From the NCBI RefSeq assembly GCF_025490915.1, contig NZ_JANQBA010000009.1, forward strand, positions 53,058 through 117,057: a DNA stretch of 64,000 nt. Reading direction: 5' to 3'. The first letter of the stretch is position 1. Each line of letters opens with the position of its first letter. The stretch is from Lacticaseibacillus parakribbianus. GTDB taxonomy: Bacteria; Bacillota; Bacilli; Lactobacillales; Lactobacillaceae. This document shows, one piece after another, positions 1 through 7,891 of this stretch. The position numbers and the translations under genes were made by a program. The notes beneath the pieces were generated by a model. It made no database searches, had not been told where the DNA came from, and worked only from the letters and a program-made list of their open reading frames with translations.

Positions 1-59
1 GGTACCATGCTAAGCTTTAGTGGTAGGCGATGCAACTAACTCAAAGGGAGGCTACGCTG

Positions 60-1289
60 ATGCTAACCAGTTTTATTCTGCTGTACCCGCTCACCATGAC
101 CTTGGTCTGGCTGATTGGGACCCTGTTTTACCGCTTAACGTCTCCGCGCCCGTCCCAGGCAACGCACACGGACCTCGTGAGCGTAATCGTGCCCTGCTAC
201 AACGAGGAGGCCACGCTTCACGAAACCGTCCAGGCGCTTTGCCAGCAGGGGCACCGCAACCTCGAGCTGATCTTGGTGGACGACTGCTCCACCGACAACA
301 CGCTGCTGGTGATGCGGGCCCTGAAGCAAAAGTTTCGCCGGGTGCCGATGACCATCGTGGCGCAGTCGCAAAACGGCGGCAAGGCGGCGGCCTTGAATGC
401 CGGTGCCAAGGCGGCCAACGGTGAGTACATCCTGTGCGTCGACTCGGATTCCCTGATCGACCCCAAGGCGATCGATCACCTGCTGAGCTCGCTCAAGGCC
501 GACGACCGCGTTGGCGCGGTGACCGGCAAGCCGGTTGTGTTGAACCGCGGCGTGATCGTCGAGAAGATGCAGACCATGGAGTACGTGGCGATCATCGACT
601 TGATCAAACGCGCCCAGATGTTTTTCACCGCCAACATCCTGACCTTGTCCGGTGTGCTGGTGCTCTACCGCAAGGCCGCGCTTCAAAGCGTGTCCGGCTG
701 GAACGAAAACGTGCAAACCGAAGACATCGACATCACCTGGCGCATGAAGCTGAAGAAGTGGCGCGTGGCCTACCAGCCCCAGGCCACGACCTGGATTCTG
801 GTGCCGTCTACCATCAAGGCCCTGCTCAAGCAGCGCCAGCGCTGGGCATACGGCGGCCTGCAGGTGCTGGTGGCCAACTGGCGCCTGCTGTTTCGCCCGT
901 GGCAGCCGAACACCTGGCTGCTGTACGAAATGCTGACCTCGATTCTCTGGTCGTTCGGCACCCTGTTTTCCATGACCTTCTTCGTGGTTTCGACCTTCAT
1001 GAACCAGGCCGTGCAGCTGGACGGCAACGTGATCTTGATGATCTTCTTCATCGGCCTGCTGCAGTTCTTCGCCGGCATGCTGATGTCGGTCAAAAAGGCG
1101 AAGCTGCGCCTGCGGATGTTCCTTTACACCCCGATGTACCTGTTCTTCTACTGGTTTTTGAACCTCTACTCACTGGTGACCGCGGTGCTGAAAATGGTGT
1201 ACACCCCGATCGAACACGGTCGCTGGGAATCCGCCGACCGCAGCCGGTCGCTGGGCCAAATGAAAGGAAAGACAACCGATGCGCGTTAA
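60..1289 (+). CDS. pgaC: Poly-beta-1,6-N-acetylglucosamine synthase-type glycosyltransferase (GT2)
   Basis: A 409-residue membrane glycosyltransferase expected to polymerise UDP-GlcNAc into a beta-1,6-linked exopolysaccharide and pass it across the membrane. An N-terminal membrane segment is followed by a GT-A domain with VPCYNEE, a nucleotide-binding DDCSTDN, a metal-binding DSDS, the acceptor-site TEDID and the QRQRW motif of processive GT2 enzymes. Several C-terminal membrane helices follow. The ATG at 60 was chosen because AAAGGGAGG lies 8 nt before it; the in-frame ATG at 30 has no such site. It overlaps the next gene by 11 nt and is followed by a deacetylase, the pga/ica order. Product identity (PNAG against another beta-glycan) is inferred from family and neighbours. 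Confidence 0.85.
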   Translation: MLTSFILLYPLTMTLVWLIGTLFYRLTSPRPSQATHTDLVSVIVPCYNEEATLHETVQALCQQGHRNLELILVDDCSTDNTLLVMRALKQKFRRVPMTIVAQSQNGGKAAALNAGAKAANGEYILCVDSDSLIDPKAIDHLLSSLKADDRVGAVTGKPVVLNRGVIVEKMQTMEYVAIIDLIKRAQMFFTANILTLSGVLVLYRKAALQSVSGWNENVQTEDIDITWRMKLKKWRVAYQPQATTWILVPSTIKALLKQRQRWAYGGLQVLVANWRLLFRPWQPNTWLLYEMLTSILWSFGTLFSMTFFVVSTFMNQAVQLDGNVILMIFFIGLLQFFAGMLMSVKKAKLRLRMFLYTPMYLFFYWFLNLYSLVTAVLKMVYTPIEHGRWESADRSRSLGQMKGKTTDAR

Positions 1290-1554
1290 AGTGATCTACG
1301 CCACCAACCGCTGGGCCACAAGCGTCAACGTGCTGTGGCTCACCCTGATGTGGACCGCCATCGCCGGCCTGCTGGCGCTCAACGTGCTGTTCGACATCGG
1401 CTACTTCAACGACTTTGTCGCCCCGCTTTACAACCTCTTCAACATCGAGTGGCAACTTGGCGCCACAATCGTCAAGAGCCTGGGCTGGATCATCACCATC
1501 ATCTCCGGCCTGGCGCTGATGCGGGTGCTTTGGACCCACGGAAAGGAGAATTAA
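1279..1554 (+). CDS. Small PgaD/IcaD-like membrane protein
   Basis: A 91-residue protein with two strongly hydrophobic stretches (about residues 15-38 and 60-82) and a short charged tail. Its position between the synthase and the deacetylase, with overlap into the synthase gene, suits the small accessory subunit (PgaD or IcaD) that stabilises or stimulates the glycosyltransferase. A GAAAGGAAAG ribosome site lies just before the ATG. Sequence alone would not identify it; the assignment rests on size, topology and context. Confidence 0.65.
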   Translation: MRVKVIYATNRWATSVNVLWLTLMWTAIAGLLALNVLFDIGYFNDFVAPLYNLFNIEWQLGATIVKSLGWIITIISGLALMRVLWTHGKEN

Positions 1555-1555
1555 C

Positions 1556-2446
1556 ATGACCAAGCGGATCAAACGCTGGGCCGTGATGATCATTTTCACG
1601 ATTGCCCTGATTGCGGTCGGCTTCACCATCGGCACCCAGGAGCTGCGAGTTCACTCCGAGGTGGAATCGGGCTTTGAGATTCCAAGCGAGGAGACCCTCA
1701 AGGAGGACGGCATCGCCATTTTGTCCTACCACCGCATTTTGAGCGACCAAGTCAGCCTGCGCGTGGCGCGAGGCATGAGCAACAACAACCAACTGAGCGA
1801 GTACAACATCACCAAGCACGACTTCATCAAGCAGATTCAGGCGATCGAGGAATCCGGCGCCGAGATTATCTCGATGGACCAGGCCCAAGACATGATGGCG
1901 TCTCAGATTCAGCCGATCGGCAAGTACGTCGTGTTGACCTTCGACGACATCGCCGAAAGCGCCTTCAAAAACGCCTACCCGTACCTGCGCGACAACAACA
2001 TCCCCTTCACCGCGTTCATCATCACCAGCAAGGTCGGCCAGTACGACGCCGACCAAAAGCTCGCCACCTGGGCGCAGCTCAAGGAGATGCACGACTCGGG
2101 CCTGGCGACCATCGCCTTGCACACCGACGACATGCACTACCTGAGAAACGACAAGCCGGTCGGGGCACTGCCGGCCTACGAGCTCGACTTCCAGGAAGAC
2201 TACGAACGCTCCCAGGAAACCTACCGGCGCCACTTCGGTGAGGACGCGCGTTACTTCGCCTCCCCGTACGGCACGATCACCAAGAACAATGTGCGGTTCC
2301 TCAACCAGCAGATCGAAATGGACGGCGTGTTCAACCTCGCCCAGCGCGTGATCACCACGGCCAACCCGCACAAGGGTACCCTGGATCGCATCTTAATCAC
2401 CAGCAAGAACTGGCACAGCTTCCAGGCCTGGCTGGACTTCAAATAG
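1556..2446 (+). CDS. Polysaccharide deacetylase, PgaB/IcaB-like
   Basis: A 296-residue protein with an N-terminal signal anchor (hydrophobic residues about 8-24), so the catalytic domain should face outside. The NodB-type fold shows the metal/catalytic motif LTFDD (about residue 126), the HTDDMH histidine motif, and SPYGT. It should remove acetyl groups from the exported poly-GlcNAc, giving a cationic, surface-retained polymer. GGAAAGGAG precedes the ATG by 8 nt and the gene follows its neighbour by 1 nt, so the three genes form one operon ending at the hairpin at 2453. Regulation is not visible because the promoter lies outside the window. Confidence 0.82.
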   Translation: MTKRIKRWAVMIIFTIALIAVGFTIGTQELRVHSEVESGFEIPSEETLKEDGIAILSYHRILSDQVSLRVARGMSNNNQLSEYNITKHDFIKQIQAIEESGAEIISMDQAQDMMASQIQPIGKYVVLTFDDIAESAFKNAYPYLRDNNIPFTAFIITSKVGQYDADQKLATWAQLKEMHDSGLATIALHTDDMHYLRNDKPVGALPAYELDFQEDYERSQETYRRHFGEDARYFASPYGTITKNNVRFLNQQIEMDGVFNLAQRVITTANPHKGTLDRILITSKNWHSFQAWLDFK

Positions 2447-2452
2447 CGCGAC

Positions 2453-2488
2453 AAAGCCCCTGCTCACGAAGTTGTGAGCAGGGGCTTT
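2453..2488. terminator. Bidirectional hairpin terminator between pga operon and PfkB kinase
   Basis: A perfect 15-bp stem (2453-2467 with 2474-2488) with A/T-rich ends, lying between convergent genes. It has T residues on the + side and A residues before the stem, so it can serve both strands. Confidence 0.88.
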
Positions 2489-2601
2489 TGTGATGCCGGC
2501 GGTCCGGCCTGGTGATTGTGGGGTCTAGCTCGTGGTCCCGCGGTCGGCCGCTCATTGGCGGTCCGGCGGCGCCGCCGGTGAGCACCGCCGCGCGATTGCG
2601 T

Positions 2602-3492
2602 CTAGCCGAACACCGGCAGCATGTTGGCCTGCATGCCGCAGACCTTGGCGGCCAGGCGGTTGGCGATGGCGATGGCATCCGGCACCGACAGGCCCTTGGC
2701 CAGCCCCGCCAGCATCCCGCCGCAGTGGGAGTCGCCGGCGCCGACCGTGTTGACCACCCGCACCTTTTCACCCGGGACGATGCCTTGGGTGCTGTCGGAG
2801 ACGTAGTAGTAGGTGCCACGGGCCCCGAGCGTCACCACCACCGGCTGGTGCGTCAAGTCGTGCAGGTAGGCGACCTGCGCCTCGAATGTGTCACCCTTGG
2901 CCACCTGAGGCAGCTCGACTTCGTTGCAGTGAACCATCACCCCGGACTTGAGCAGCGTCAGCAGCAGTGCGGGGTCGACGCTTTGAATCCGCGCGGCGAC
3001 GTCGAACAGCACGGTGGCGTCTGTGCGGCGCTTGAGATAGGTTGCCACCACGTCTTCTGCGACGTGCGGCTGGGTCAGCTGAAACCCGCTGAGGTACAGC
3101 AGGTCGTAGCTCGGTATGTCGAGGCTGGCCAGCCAGTCTTTGCGAATCAATTTTTCCATGCCCGGCAGCACGATGAAGGTGCGTTCGCCATTGGGCTCGA
3201 TCATCGCGACGGTCCAACCGTTGTCGGGGGCCCCGGCGATCACGTGCGGCACCTCGCCGATGCGCTGAATGTGGGCGGCAATGCGGTCGGCGTTGGCGCC
3301 GTGACCCACCGGCACGAACAAGTCGGCGGTTTCACCGGCCGCTCGCATCGCGCAGTAGGCGTTGATCGCGCAACCGCCGACTTGGTACTCCAGGAAATCG
3401 CCGAGGGCGTTGCCGCCGGTGAGCGGGACGTTTGGGACATTCATCAAGGCATCGACCAGCGCCGAGCCGAAGATCAGGGTTTTGTTCGTCAA
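2602..3492 (-). CDS. PfkB-family carbohydrate or nucleoside kinase
   Basis: A 296-residue ribokinase-fold kinase. It shows the N-terminal GSALVD start, the glycine-rich substrate motif YQVGGCAIN and the C-terminal NTVGAGDS motif with the catalytic Asp and anion hole. The substrate cannot be read from sequence; ribose, a nucleoside or another furanose-type sugar are all possible. The TTG at 3492 was chosen because AAAGGAAG lies 6-7 nt upstream; an upstream in-frame TTG at 3513 would sit before that site. It stands alone, divergent from the MFS gene, with an extended -10 (TGGTAATAT) at about 3532-3540 on the reverse strand. Confidence 0.8.
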   Translation of the reverse strand: MTNKTLIFGSALVDALMNVPNVPLTGGNALGDFLEYQVGGCAINAYCAMRAAGETADLFVPVGHGANADRIAAHIQRIGEVPHVIAGAPDNGWTVAMIEPNGERTFIVLPGMEKLIRKDWLASLDIPSYDLLYLSGFQLTQPHVAEDVVATYLKRRTDATVLFDVAARIQSVDPALLLTLLKSGVMVHCNEVELPQVAKGDTFEAQVAYLHDLTHQPVVVTLGARGTYYYVSDSTQGIVPGEKVRVVNTVGAGDSHCGGMLAGLAKGLSVPDAIAIANRLAAKVCGMQANMLPVFG

Positions 3493-3560
3493 GGTTCTCT
3501 TCCTTTGTCGCAAATTTTAATGTCTGCGTCCATATTACCAGATTTCGAACGCCATTGGCA

Positions 3561-3589
3561 TTGCATCGGTGAAATGTTTGCGGTATGCT
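3561..3589 (+). promoter_or_regulatory. Sigma-A promoter for leader peptide and MFS transporter
   Basis: TTGCAT (3561-3566) and TATGCT (3584-3589) with exactly 17 bp between them. The predicted transcript start is near 3596, just ahead of the leader-peptide ribosome site at 3605. Confidence 0.65.
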
Positions 3590-3616
3590 ACGCCTATCGA
3601 TTTCGGAGGATGCATC

Positions 3617-3673
3617 ATGACCCATGCCTATCAAGTGATTATTTACACAATTACGTACATTTTGGCGGCCTAG
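3617..3673 (+). CDS. Putative 18-residue leader peptide
   Basis: A short frame, ATG to TAG, encoding MTHAYQVIIYTITYILAA. A full GGAGGA at 3605-3610 sits 7 nt before the ATG and a good promoter lies upstream, so translation is likely. It lies 71 nt before the MFS gene, with two mutually exclusive hairpins between them. This is the arrangement of ribosome-controlled attenuators in front of Gram-positive antibiotic-resistance and efflux genes. The peptide has no recognisable domain and its role as a stalling leader is inferred. Confidence 0.5.
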   Translation: MTHAYQVIIYTITYILAA

Positions 3674-3732
3674 GGGCGAAGTCTACCCTTTTTTGGTCGC
3701 CGCTGGCGCAAGCGGTGTCGTTTGCGCCTTTT
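3664..3732 (+). promoter_or_regulatory. Attenuator-like hairpins ahead of MFS gene
   Basis: GGCGCAA (3705-3711) pairs with TTGCGCC (3722-3728) and is followed directly by five T residues, a typical intrinsic terminator placed 17 nt before the MFS start. Upstream, GGCGGCC (3664-3670, the last codons of the leader peptide) can pair with GGTCGCC (3696-3702, one G-U). A ribosome paused at the leader's end would cover the first arm. No transcript data are available, so the switch is a proposal. Confidence 0.5.
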
Positions 3733-3744
3733 TGATGGAGAAAA

Positions 3745-4896
3745 ATGATGCAACTGAAAACTCAATTACGCGCCGCTTACGCCTACAGCTTCTTCGCGTT
3801 TTGCGGCATCACCCAACTGTGGGTCATCTACCTGGGCCAGATGGGCCTGAGCCTAGTGGCCATCGGCCTGTGCGAAAGCCTGTTTCACGTCGCCTCGTTC
3901 CTGTTTGAGGTGCCATCCGGCGTGTTGGCCGACCGCTTCACCTACCGCCGGATGCTGACCTTGAGCCGCGTCGCCGCCCTAGTGTCCGCCGCCATGATGC
4001 TTTTCAACGGCGGGTTTTGGTGGTTCGCCTTGAGCTTCGTGTTTTCGGCCTGGTCCTTCAACCTGCAGTCCGGAACGCTTGAGGCCCTGCTGTACGAATC
4101 GCTCAAGGCCGCTGGGGCCACCGCGCGTTGGCCGCAGGTGACCAGCCGCCTCAACACCGTGATCGAGCTGTCGTCAAGCGGCGGCCTGATGATCGCCGGG
4201 GCGATGACCCACTGGCACTTTGAGGCCACCTACGGGATCGCCATCGCCTTGGCCATCGCCGCGATGGCGGCGGTGTGGCGGCTGGAGGAGCCGGCTAGCC
4301 ACCAAGCCCCGGCGACGCGCCAGACCATCGCAAGCATCGTGACGACGGCCTGGCAGGTCCTGCGCCACGACCGCCGGCTGCGGTCTTTGATGCTCTTTGA
4401 CGCCAGCTTCAGCGCCGTGGCCACCGGCTATTACTACTACTTCCAAAACGTTATGACCACCCGCGGGTTTGCCAGCTGGGTGATCACGGCGCTGCTCGGC
4501 GCGGCGTCCTTGGTCGCCATCGCCGCCATTCAGTTCAGCCCCAAGCTGTTGCACCGGTCGCGCCAGCGCGTGCTTTTCGGGTTGACCGCGGGGCTAGCCG
4601 TCGCCTTGCTTGCGGCTTGGTCGACCGCCTCCTGGGTCCTGGCTGCGGTTTACTTGGCGGTTTACGCCTTGTCGGCCCTGCTACCGCCGGTGTTTGACGT
4701 CTACTACAACGCCTTGATTCCAAGCGCCCAACGCGCGACTTTGCTGTCGGTCGCCTCGCTGTTGTACTCGGTGTGCATGATCGTCTTGTTCCCGCTTTTG
4801 GGCTGGGCGGTCAGCCGCTTTGGCTTCAGCGCGACCTTCGCCTGCAGCGGCGGCCTGATCGCCGTGGCCGCGCTGGTGCTATCGCGCCGCAAGTAA
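3745..4896 (+). CDS. MFS transporter, probable drug or solute efflux
   Basis: A 383-residue, roughly 12-helix major facilitator. The first half carries FEVPSGVLADRFTYRR, matching the DRxGRR-type loop between helices 2 and 3. Substrate unknown. It is preceded by a promoter, a leader peptide and an attenuator-like hairpin, which suggests induction by a ribosome-active compound and hence an efflux role; that is inference from layout. GGAG lies 7 nt before the ATG. A hairpin with nine T residues ends the unit at 4932. Confidence 0.75.
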   Translation: MMQLKTQLRAAYAYSFFAFCGITQLWVIYLGQMGLSLVAIGLCESLFHVASFLFEVPSGVLADRFTYRRMLTLSRVAALVSAAMMLFNGGFWWFALSFVFSAWSFNLQSGTLEALLYESLKAAGATARWPQVTSRLNTVIELSSSGGLMIAGAMTHWHFEATYGIAIALAIAAMAAVWRLEEPASHQAPATRQTIASIVTTAWQVLRHDRRLRSLMLFDASFSAVATGYYYYFQNVMTTRGFASWVITALLGAASLVAIAAIQFSPKLLHRSRQRVLFGLTAGLAVALLAAWSTASWVLAAVYLAVYALSALLPPVFDVYYNALIPSAQRATLLSVASLLYSVCMIVLFPLLGWAVSRFGFSATFACSGGLIAVAALVLSRRK

Positions 4897-4901
4897 TTTG
4901 G

Positions 4902-4932
4902 GCCGTCGCTGAGTTGCGGCGGTTTTTTTTTT
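4902..4932 (+). terminator. Intrinsic terminator after MFS gene
   Basis: An 8-bp stem (4902-4909 with 4916-4923, two G-U pairs), loop TGAGTT, then a long T tract. Confidence 0.85.
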
Positions 4933-4946
4933 GCGGCAAAAAACGT

Positions 4947-4992
4947 TTGCGAGCTAACCAACATTGCGCTACACTCGTCATTGTTAGCTAAC
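4947..4992 (+). promoter_or_regulatory. marR-MFS promoter with MarR-type operator
   Basis: TTGCGA (4947-4952), 17 bp, TACACT (4970-4975). The perfect palindrome GTTAGCTAAC follows at 4983-4992 and its half AGCTAAC recurs in the spacer at 4952-4958. A repressor bound to both would block the promoter, as expected for autoregulation by the MarR protein encoded 23 nt downstream. Confidence 0.65.
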
Positions 4993-5015
4993 TAGCAAAA
5001 TTCAGGAGGTGCCAC

Positions 5016-5444
5016 ATGACCGATTACGGCAAGCTGATCAAACACGCCGCCAACCAAATGGCGCGAGGCATGGATGCCTACGCCAAGCGCTTCGACCTCA
5101 CCGGGATGCAGATGTCCATCATCCATTTCCTGGCCAATCACCCCGCCGCTTTGCAGCGCGACATCGAAGCCGAGTTCAACATTCAGCGGTCGTCGGCGAC
5201 GCTATTACTTCAGCGCATGGAACGGGCCGGGCTGATCACCCGCACCCCCGCGGCGCATGACGCGCGGCAAAAGGCGGTGGTGCTGACCGCCAAGGCCAAG
5301 GGCGTCCAAGACGGGGTGTCGGCCTACATCGCGGCGCAGCAAGCCGCGATGACCACCGCCTTCACCCCGGCGCAACGCGCGTTGTTCGTGGAAATGCTGA
5401 CCCAATTCACTCAAATTACAGGAAGCGATCTGACTCATGACTGA
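5016..5444 (+). CDS. MarR-family transcriptional regulator
   Basis: A 142-residue winged-helix regulator. Helix-turn-helix residues lie around 47-72 (QRDIEAEFNIQRSSATLLLQ region), followed by the wing with the D-x-R core in PAAHDARQK. Dimerising helices flank the DNA-binding domain. AGGAGG precedes the ATG. The reading frame overlaps the following efflux gene by 8 nt, so the two are translationally coupled. It most likely represses this operon through the palindrome at 4983 and is released by a small aromatic or drug-like ligand, as is usual in the family. Confidence 0.85.
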   Translation: MTDYGKLIKHAANQMARGMDAYAKRFDLTGMQMSIIHFLANHPAALQRDIEAEFNIQRSSATLLLQRMERAGLITRTPAAHDARQKAVVLTAKAKGVQDGVSAYIAAQQAAMTTAFTPAQRALFVEMLTQFTQITGSDLTHD

Positions 5445-6825
5445 ACCAACAAAGCTCACCCGTTCTACAGTTCTCGCCATCGTCGCCACCGGGCTGATGT
5501 CCTTTTGCGGTGTGATTGTCGAAACGGCGATGAACATCACCTTTCCCACCCTGATGACCGAATTTCATGTCACCACCAGCACCGTGCAGTGGCTGACCAC
5601 CGTATACCTGCTGGTGGTCGCCGCCTTGGTGCCGCTGTCGGCCACCCTCAAGCGGCGCTTTGCCGCCAAGCACCTGTTTCTGGTCGCCATCAGCTTCTTC
5701 ATCCTCGGCGTCGTGCTGGACGGCACCGCACCGAGCTTTTGGGTGCTGCTATTGGGCCGGGCCATTCAGGGCCTCGGCACCGGCATCGCGTTGCCCTTGA
5801 TGTTCAACATCATTTTGGAGCAGGTGCCAAGACCCTTGATCGGCACCATGATGGGGGTCGGCACCATGATCACCGGCGTGGCGCCGGCGATCGGCCCGAC
5901 CTTCGGCGGCGTGGTGGTCGCCACGCTGGGTTGGCGCTACGTCTTCGTCTTCCTGCTGCCGGTGCTTGTGCTTTCGCTGGTGCTTGGCGTCACCTGCATT
6001 CACCAGGTCACAAAGCCGGTGGCAACCCCGCTTGACCCGCTCAGCGTCGCGTTGATCAGCCTGACCTTCGCCGGGTTGATCTACGGCCTGGCCAACATGG
6101 GGGCCAGCGAATTTTGGCGCGTTCAAGTCGCCGGCGCCTTGCTGGTCGGCGTCTTGGCGCTTGTGGCCTTCGTCTGGCGCAGCGGCCGGGTTCAAGCGCC
6201 GATTTTGAACCTGCACCTGTTTGCCAACCGCCGCTTCACCGCGTGGCTGATTGCCTTTGCCTGCCTGCAAACCGCGGCGCTGAGCCTGTCCTTCCTGCTG
6301 CCCAACGCCATCCAGCTGGTCAACCACCACTCGGCGCTGATTGCCGGGCTGGTGGTGCTGCCCGGCGCGGCGCTGGGGGCGATCGCCGGGCCGCTGTCTG
6401 GGCGGCTGCTCGACCGCCTCGGGGCCCGGCTGCCGCTGCGCCTCGGCGCAATCATCGTCTTGGCCGGCGTGGTCGGCCTGCTGGCGACGCCGAGGCTCGG
6501 CGACTTCGCCATTTTGGTGTGGTACGCCGTGTTCATGCTGGGCATGGGCCTGAGCTACGGCAACTTGATGACCAGCGGCCTGAACACGCTGGCCGCGCCC
6601 GATCATCCCGATGGCAACGCCATTTTCAACACCGCCCAGCAGTTCTTCGCCGCCGTCGGCACCAGCCTGGCCGCAAGCCTGGTGGCCGGGGCCCAGGCCC
6701 AGGCCGCAGTCGCCGTCGGCACGGCCGCCGGCACCCGCCAAACGCTGGTGGTGCTGGTTATCTTGGCCGGGCTTGAAACCGCCCTGGCCTGGGTGCTGAC
6801 GCGGCCCAAGCACCTGAGCGCCTGA
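5437..6825 (+). CDS. DHA2-type MFS multidrug exporter (EmrB/QacA-like)
   Basis: A 462-residue, 14-helix major facilitator. Helix 1 contains ETAMNITFPTLM, an alternative of the DIVNVALP motif. Motif A is altered (PLSATLKRRFAAKH), and the helix-5 antiporter motif appears as GPTFGGVVV. It is coupled to the marR gene (8-nt overlap, AGGAAG as ribosome site), the common layout for drug-inducible efflux. Substrates cannot be predicted. Confidence 0.82.
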   Translation: MTEPTKLTRSTVLAIVATGLMSFCGVIVETAMNITFPTLMTEFHVTTSTVQWLTTVYLLVVAALVPLSATLKRRFAAKHLFLVAISFFILGVVLDGTAPSFWVLLLGRAIQGLGTGIALPLMFNIILEQVPRPLIGTMMGVGTMITGVAPAIGPTFGGVVVATLGWRYVFVFLLPVLVLSLVLGVTCIHQVTKPVATPLDPLSVALISLTFAGLIYGLANMGASEFWRVQVAGALLVGVLALVAFVWRSGRVQAPILNLHLFANRRFTAWLIAFACLQTAALSLSFLLPNAIQLVNHHSALIAGLVVLPGAALGAIAGPLSGRLLDRLGARLPLRLGAIIVLAGVVGLLATPRLGDFAILVWYAVFMLGMGLSYGNLMTSGLNTLAAPDHPDGNAIFNTAQQFFAAVGTSLAASLVAGAQAQAAVAVGTAAGTRQTLVVLVILAGLETALAWVLTRPKHLSA

Positions 6826-6873
6826 CGTGGTAGACTGGCCTTGCAGGCACCACCTGCACCAAGGAGCGAGCCA

Positions 6874-7848
6874 ATGTCTACGACAACCTTACCTACCAAC
6901 ATGCAAGCCGCCTACATCACCGCGTTCGGGGGGCCTGACCGGATTCACGTCGGCGAACTGCCGCTGCCGCCGGTGACCCCAGGCACCGTCTTGATTCGCG
7001 TCAAGGCCGCGGCGGTCGACCGCGTCGACGCCTACGTTCGCGCCGGCACCTTCCGCACCGAGACCCATTTTCCACTGATTCTAAGCCGCGACGCCTGGGG
7101 AACCGTGGTCGCGCTTGGGCCCGGCGTCACCGGCTTCACCCTAGGTCAGCGGGTCTGGACCAACAGCGCCGGTTACGCCGGGCGCCAGGGCGTCGCCGCC
7201 CAATACGCGGTGGTGGCCGCAAACCGGCTGTGGCCGCTGCCGGCGGTTGACCCCAACGGCTGGCTGGCGCTGGTACACCCTGGCGCCACGGCGGCGATCA
7301 TCGTCAACCAGCTGCTCAACCTCCCGGCCGGCGCGACCCTGCTGGTGGCCGGCGGGGCCGGCCACGTCGGGCGGCTGCTGATTCAACTCGCCAAGCTGAC
7401 CGGCTTAGCCGTGCTTGCGACCTGCCACCCGCGGGATTTTGCTACCGTGGCGGCGCTTGGGGCCACCCCCAGCGACTACCACGAAGGCTGGGCAGACCAC
7501 CTCAAAGCGCCCGTTGCCGCCGTGGTCGACACCTCGGGGCGGGTCCCGCTTCAGGCCGCCCTGGACGTGTTGGCCCCGGGCGGTCAGGTGATCGTGATGG
7601 CCACGCCGCCAACGCCCTTGGCGAGCTTTGACCTGCCGCGGTTTTACATGCAGCGCCAGCGCCTGACCGGCTTTGTCATCAGCCACGCCAGCCTGGCCGA
7701 GCTGACGGCAGCCAACGACTTTTTGACCGCCCACGCCGCGGCCTTGCAGCCGCTGGCCTACCGGACCCTGCCGCTGGGCCAGGCGCCGTTAGCCCACCGG
7801 CTGGTCGGGGACGCGACCGAAAAAAGGCGGCTGTTGCTGATACCGTAG
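6874..7848 (+). CDS. Zinc-independent MDR oxidoreductase (quinone reductase-like)
   Basis: A 324-residue member of the medium-chain dehydrogenase/reductase family. The GroES-like N-terminal half has SRDAWGTVVALGPGV; the Rossmann half has LLVAGGAGHVGRLLIQLAK, a GxGxVG-type NADPH site. The Cys/His ligands of zinc alcohol dehydrogenases are missing, pointing to the quinone oxidoreductase or enoyl-reductase branch. The ATG at 6874 follows AAGGAG by 7 nt; a longer frame beginning at TTG 6841 has no ribosome site. It follows the efflux operon by 48 nt with no terminator seen, so read-through is possible. Confidence 0.78.
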   Translation: MSTTTLPTNMQAAYITAFGGPDRIHVGELPLPPVTPGTVLIRVKAAAVDRVDAYVRAGTFRTETHFPLILSRDAWGTVVALGPGVTGFTLGQRVWTNSAGYAGRQGVAAQYAVVAANRLWPLPAVDPNGWLALVHPGATAAIIVNQLLNLPAGATLLVAGGAGHVGRLLIQLAKLTGLAVLATCHPRDFATVAALGATPSDYHEGWADHLKAPVAAVVDTSGRVPLQAALDVLAPGGQVIVMATPPTPLASFDLPRFYMQRQRLTGFVISHASLAELTAANDFLTAHAAALQPLAYRTLPLGQAPLAHRLVGDATEKRRLLLIP

Positions 7849-7855
7849 CCACGCA

Positions 7856-7886
7856 AAAATGCCTTCCGCAATCCGGAAGGCATTTT
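7856..7886. terminator. Bidirectional terminator
   Basis: A perfect 13-bp stem (7856-7868 with 7874-7886) with A and T runs at its ends, between convergent genes ending at 7848 and 7892. Confidence 0.88.
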
Positions 7887-7891
7887 ACGTC

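Noticed and set aside
30..60. ATG at 30 as start of the glycosyltransferase
   Set aside because: The strong AAAGGGAGG at 43-51 lies after it and serves the ATG at 60.
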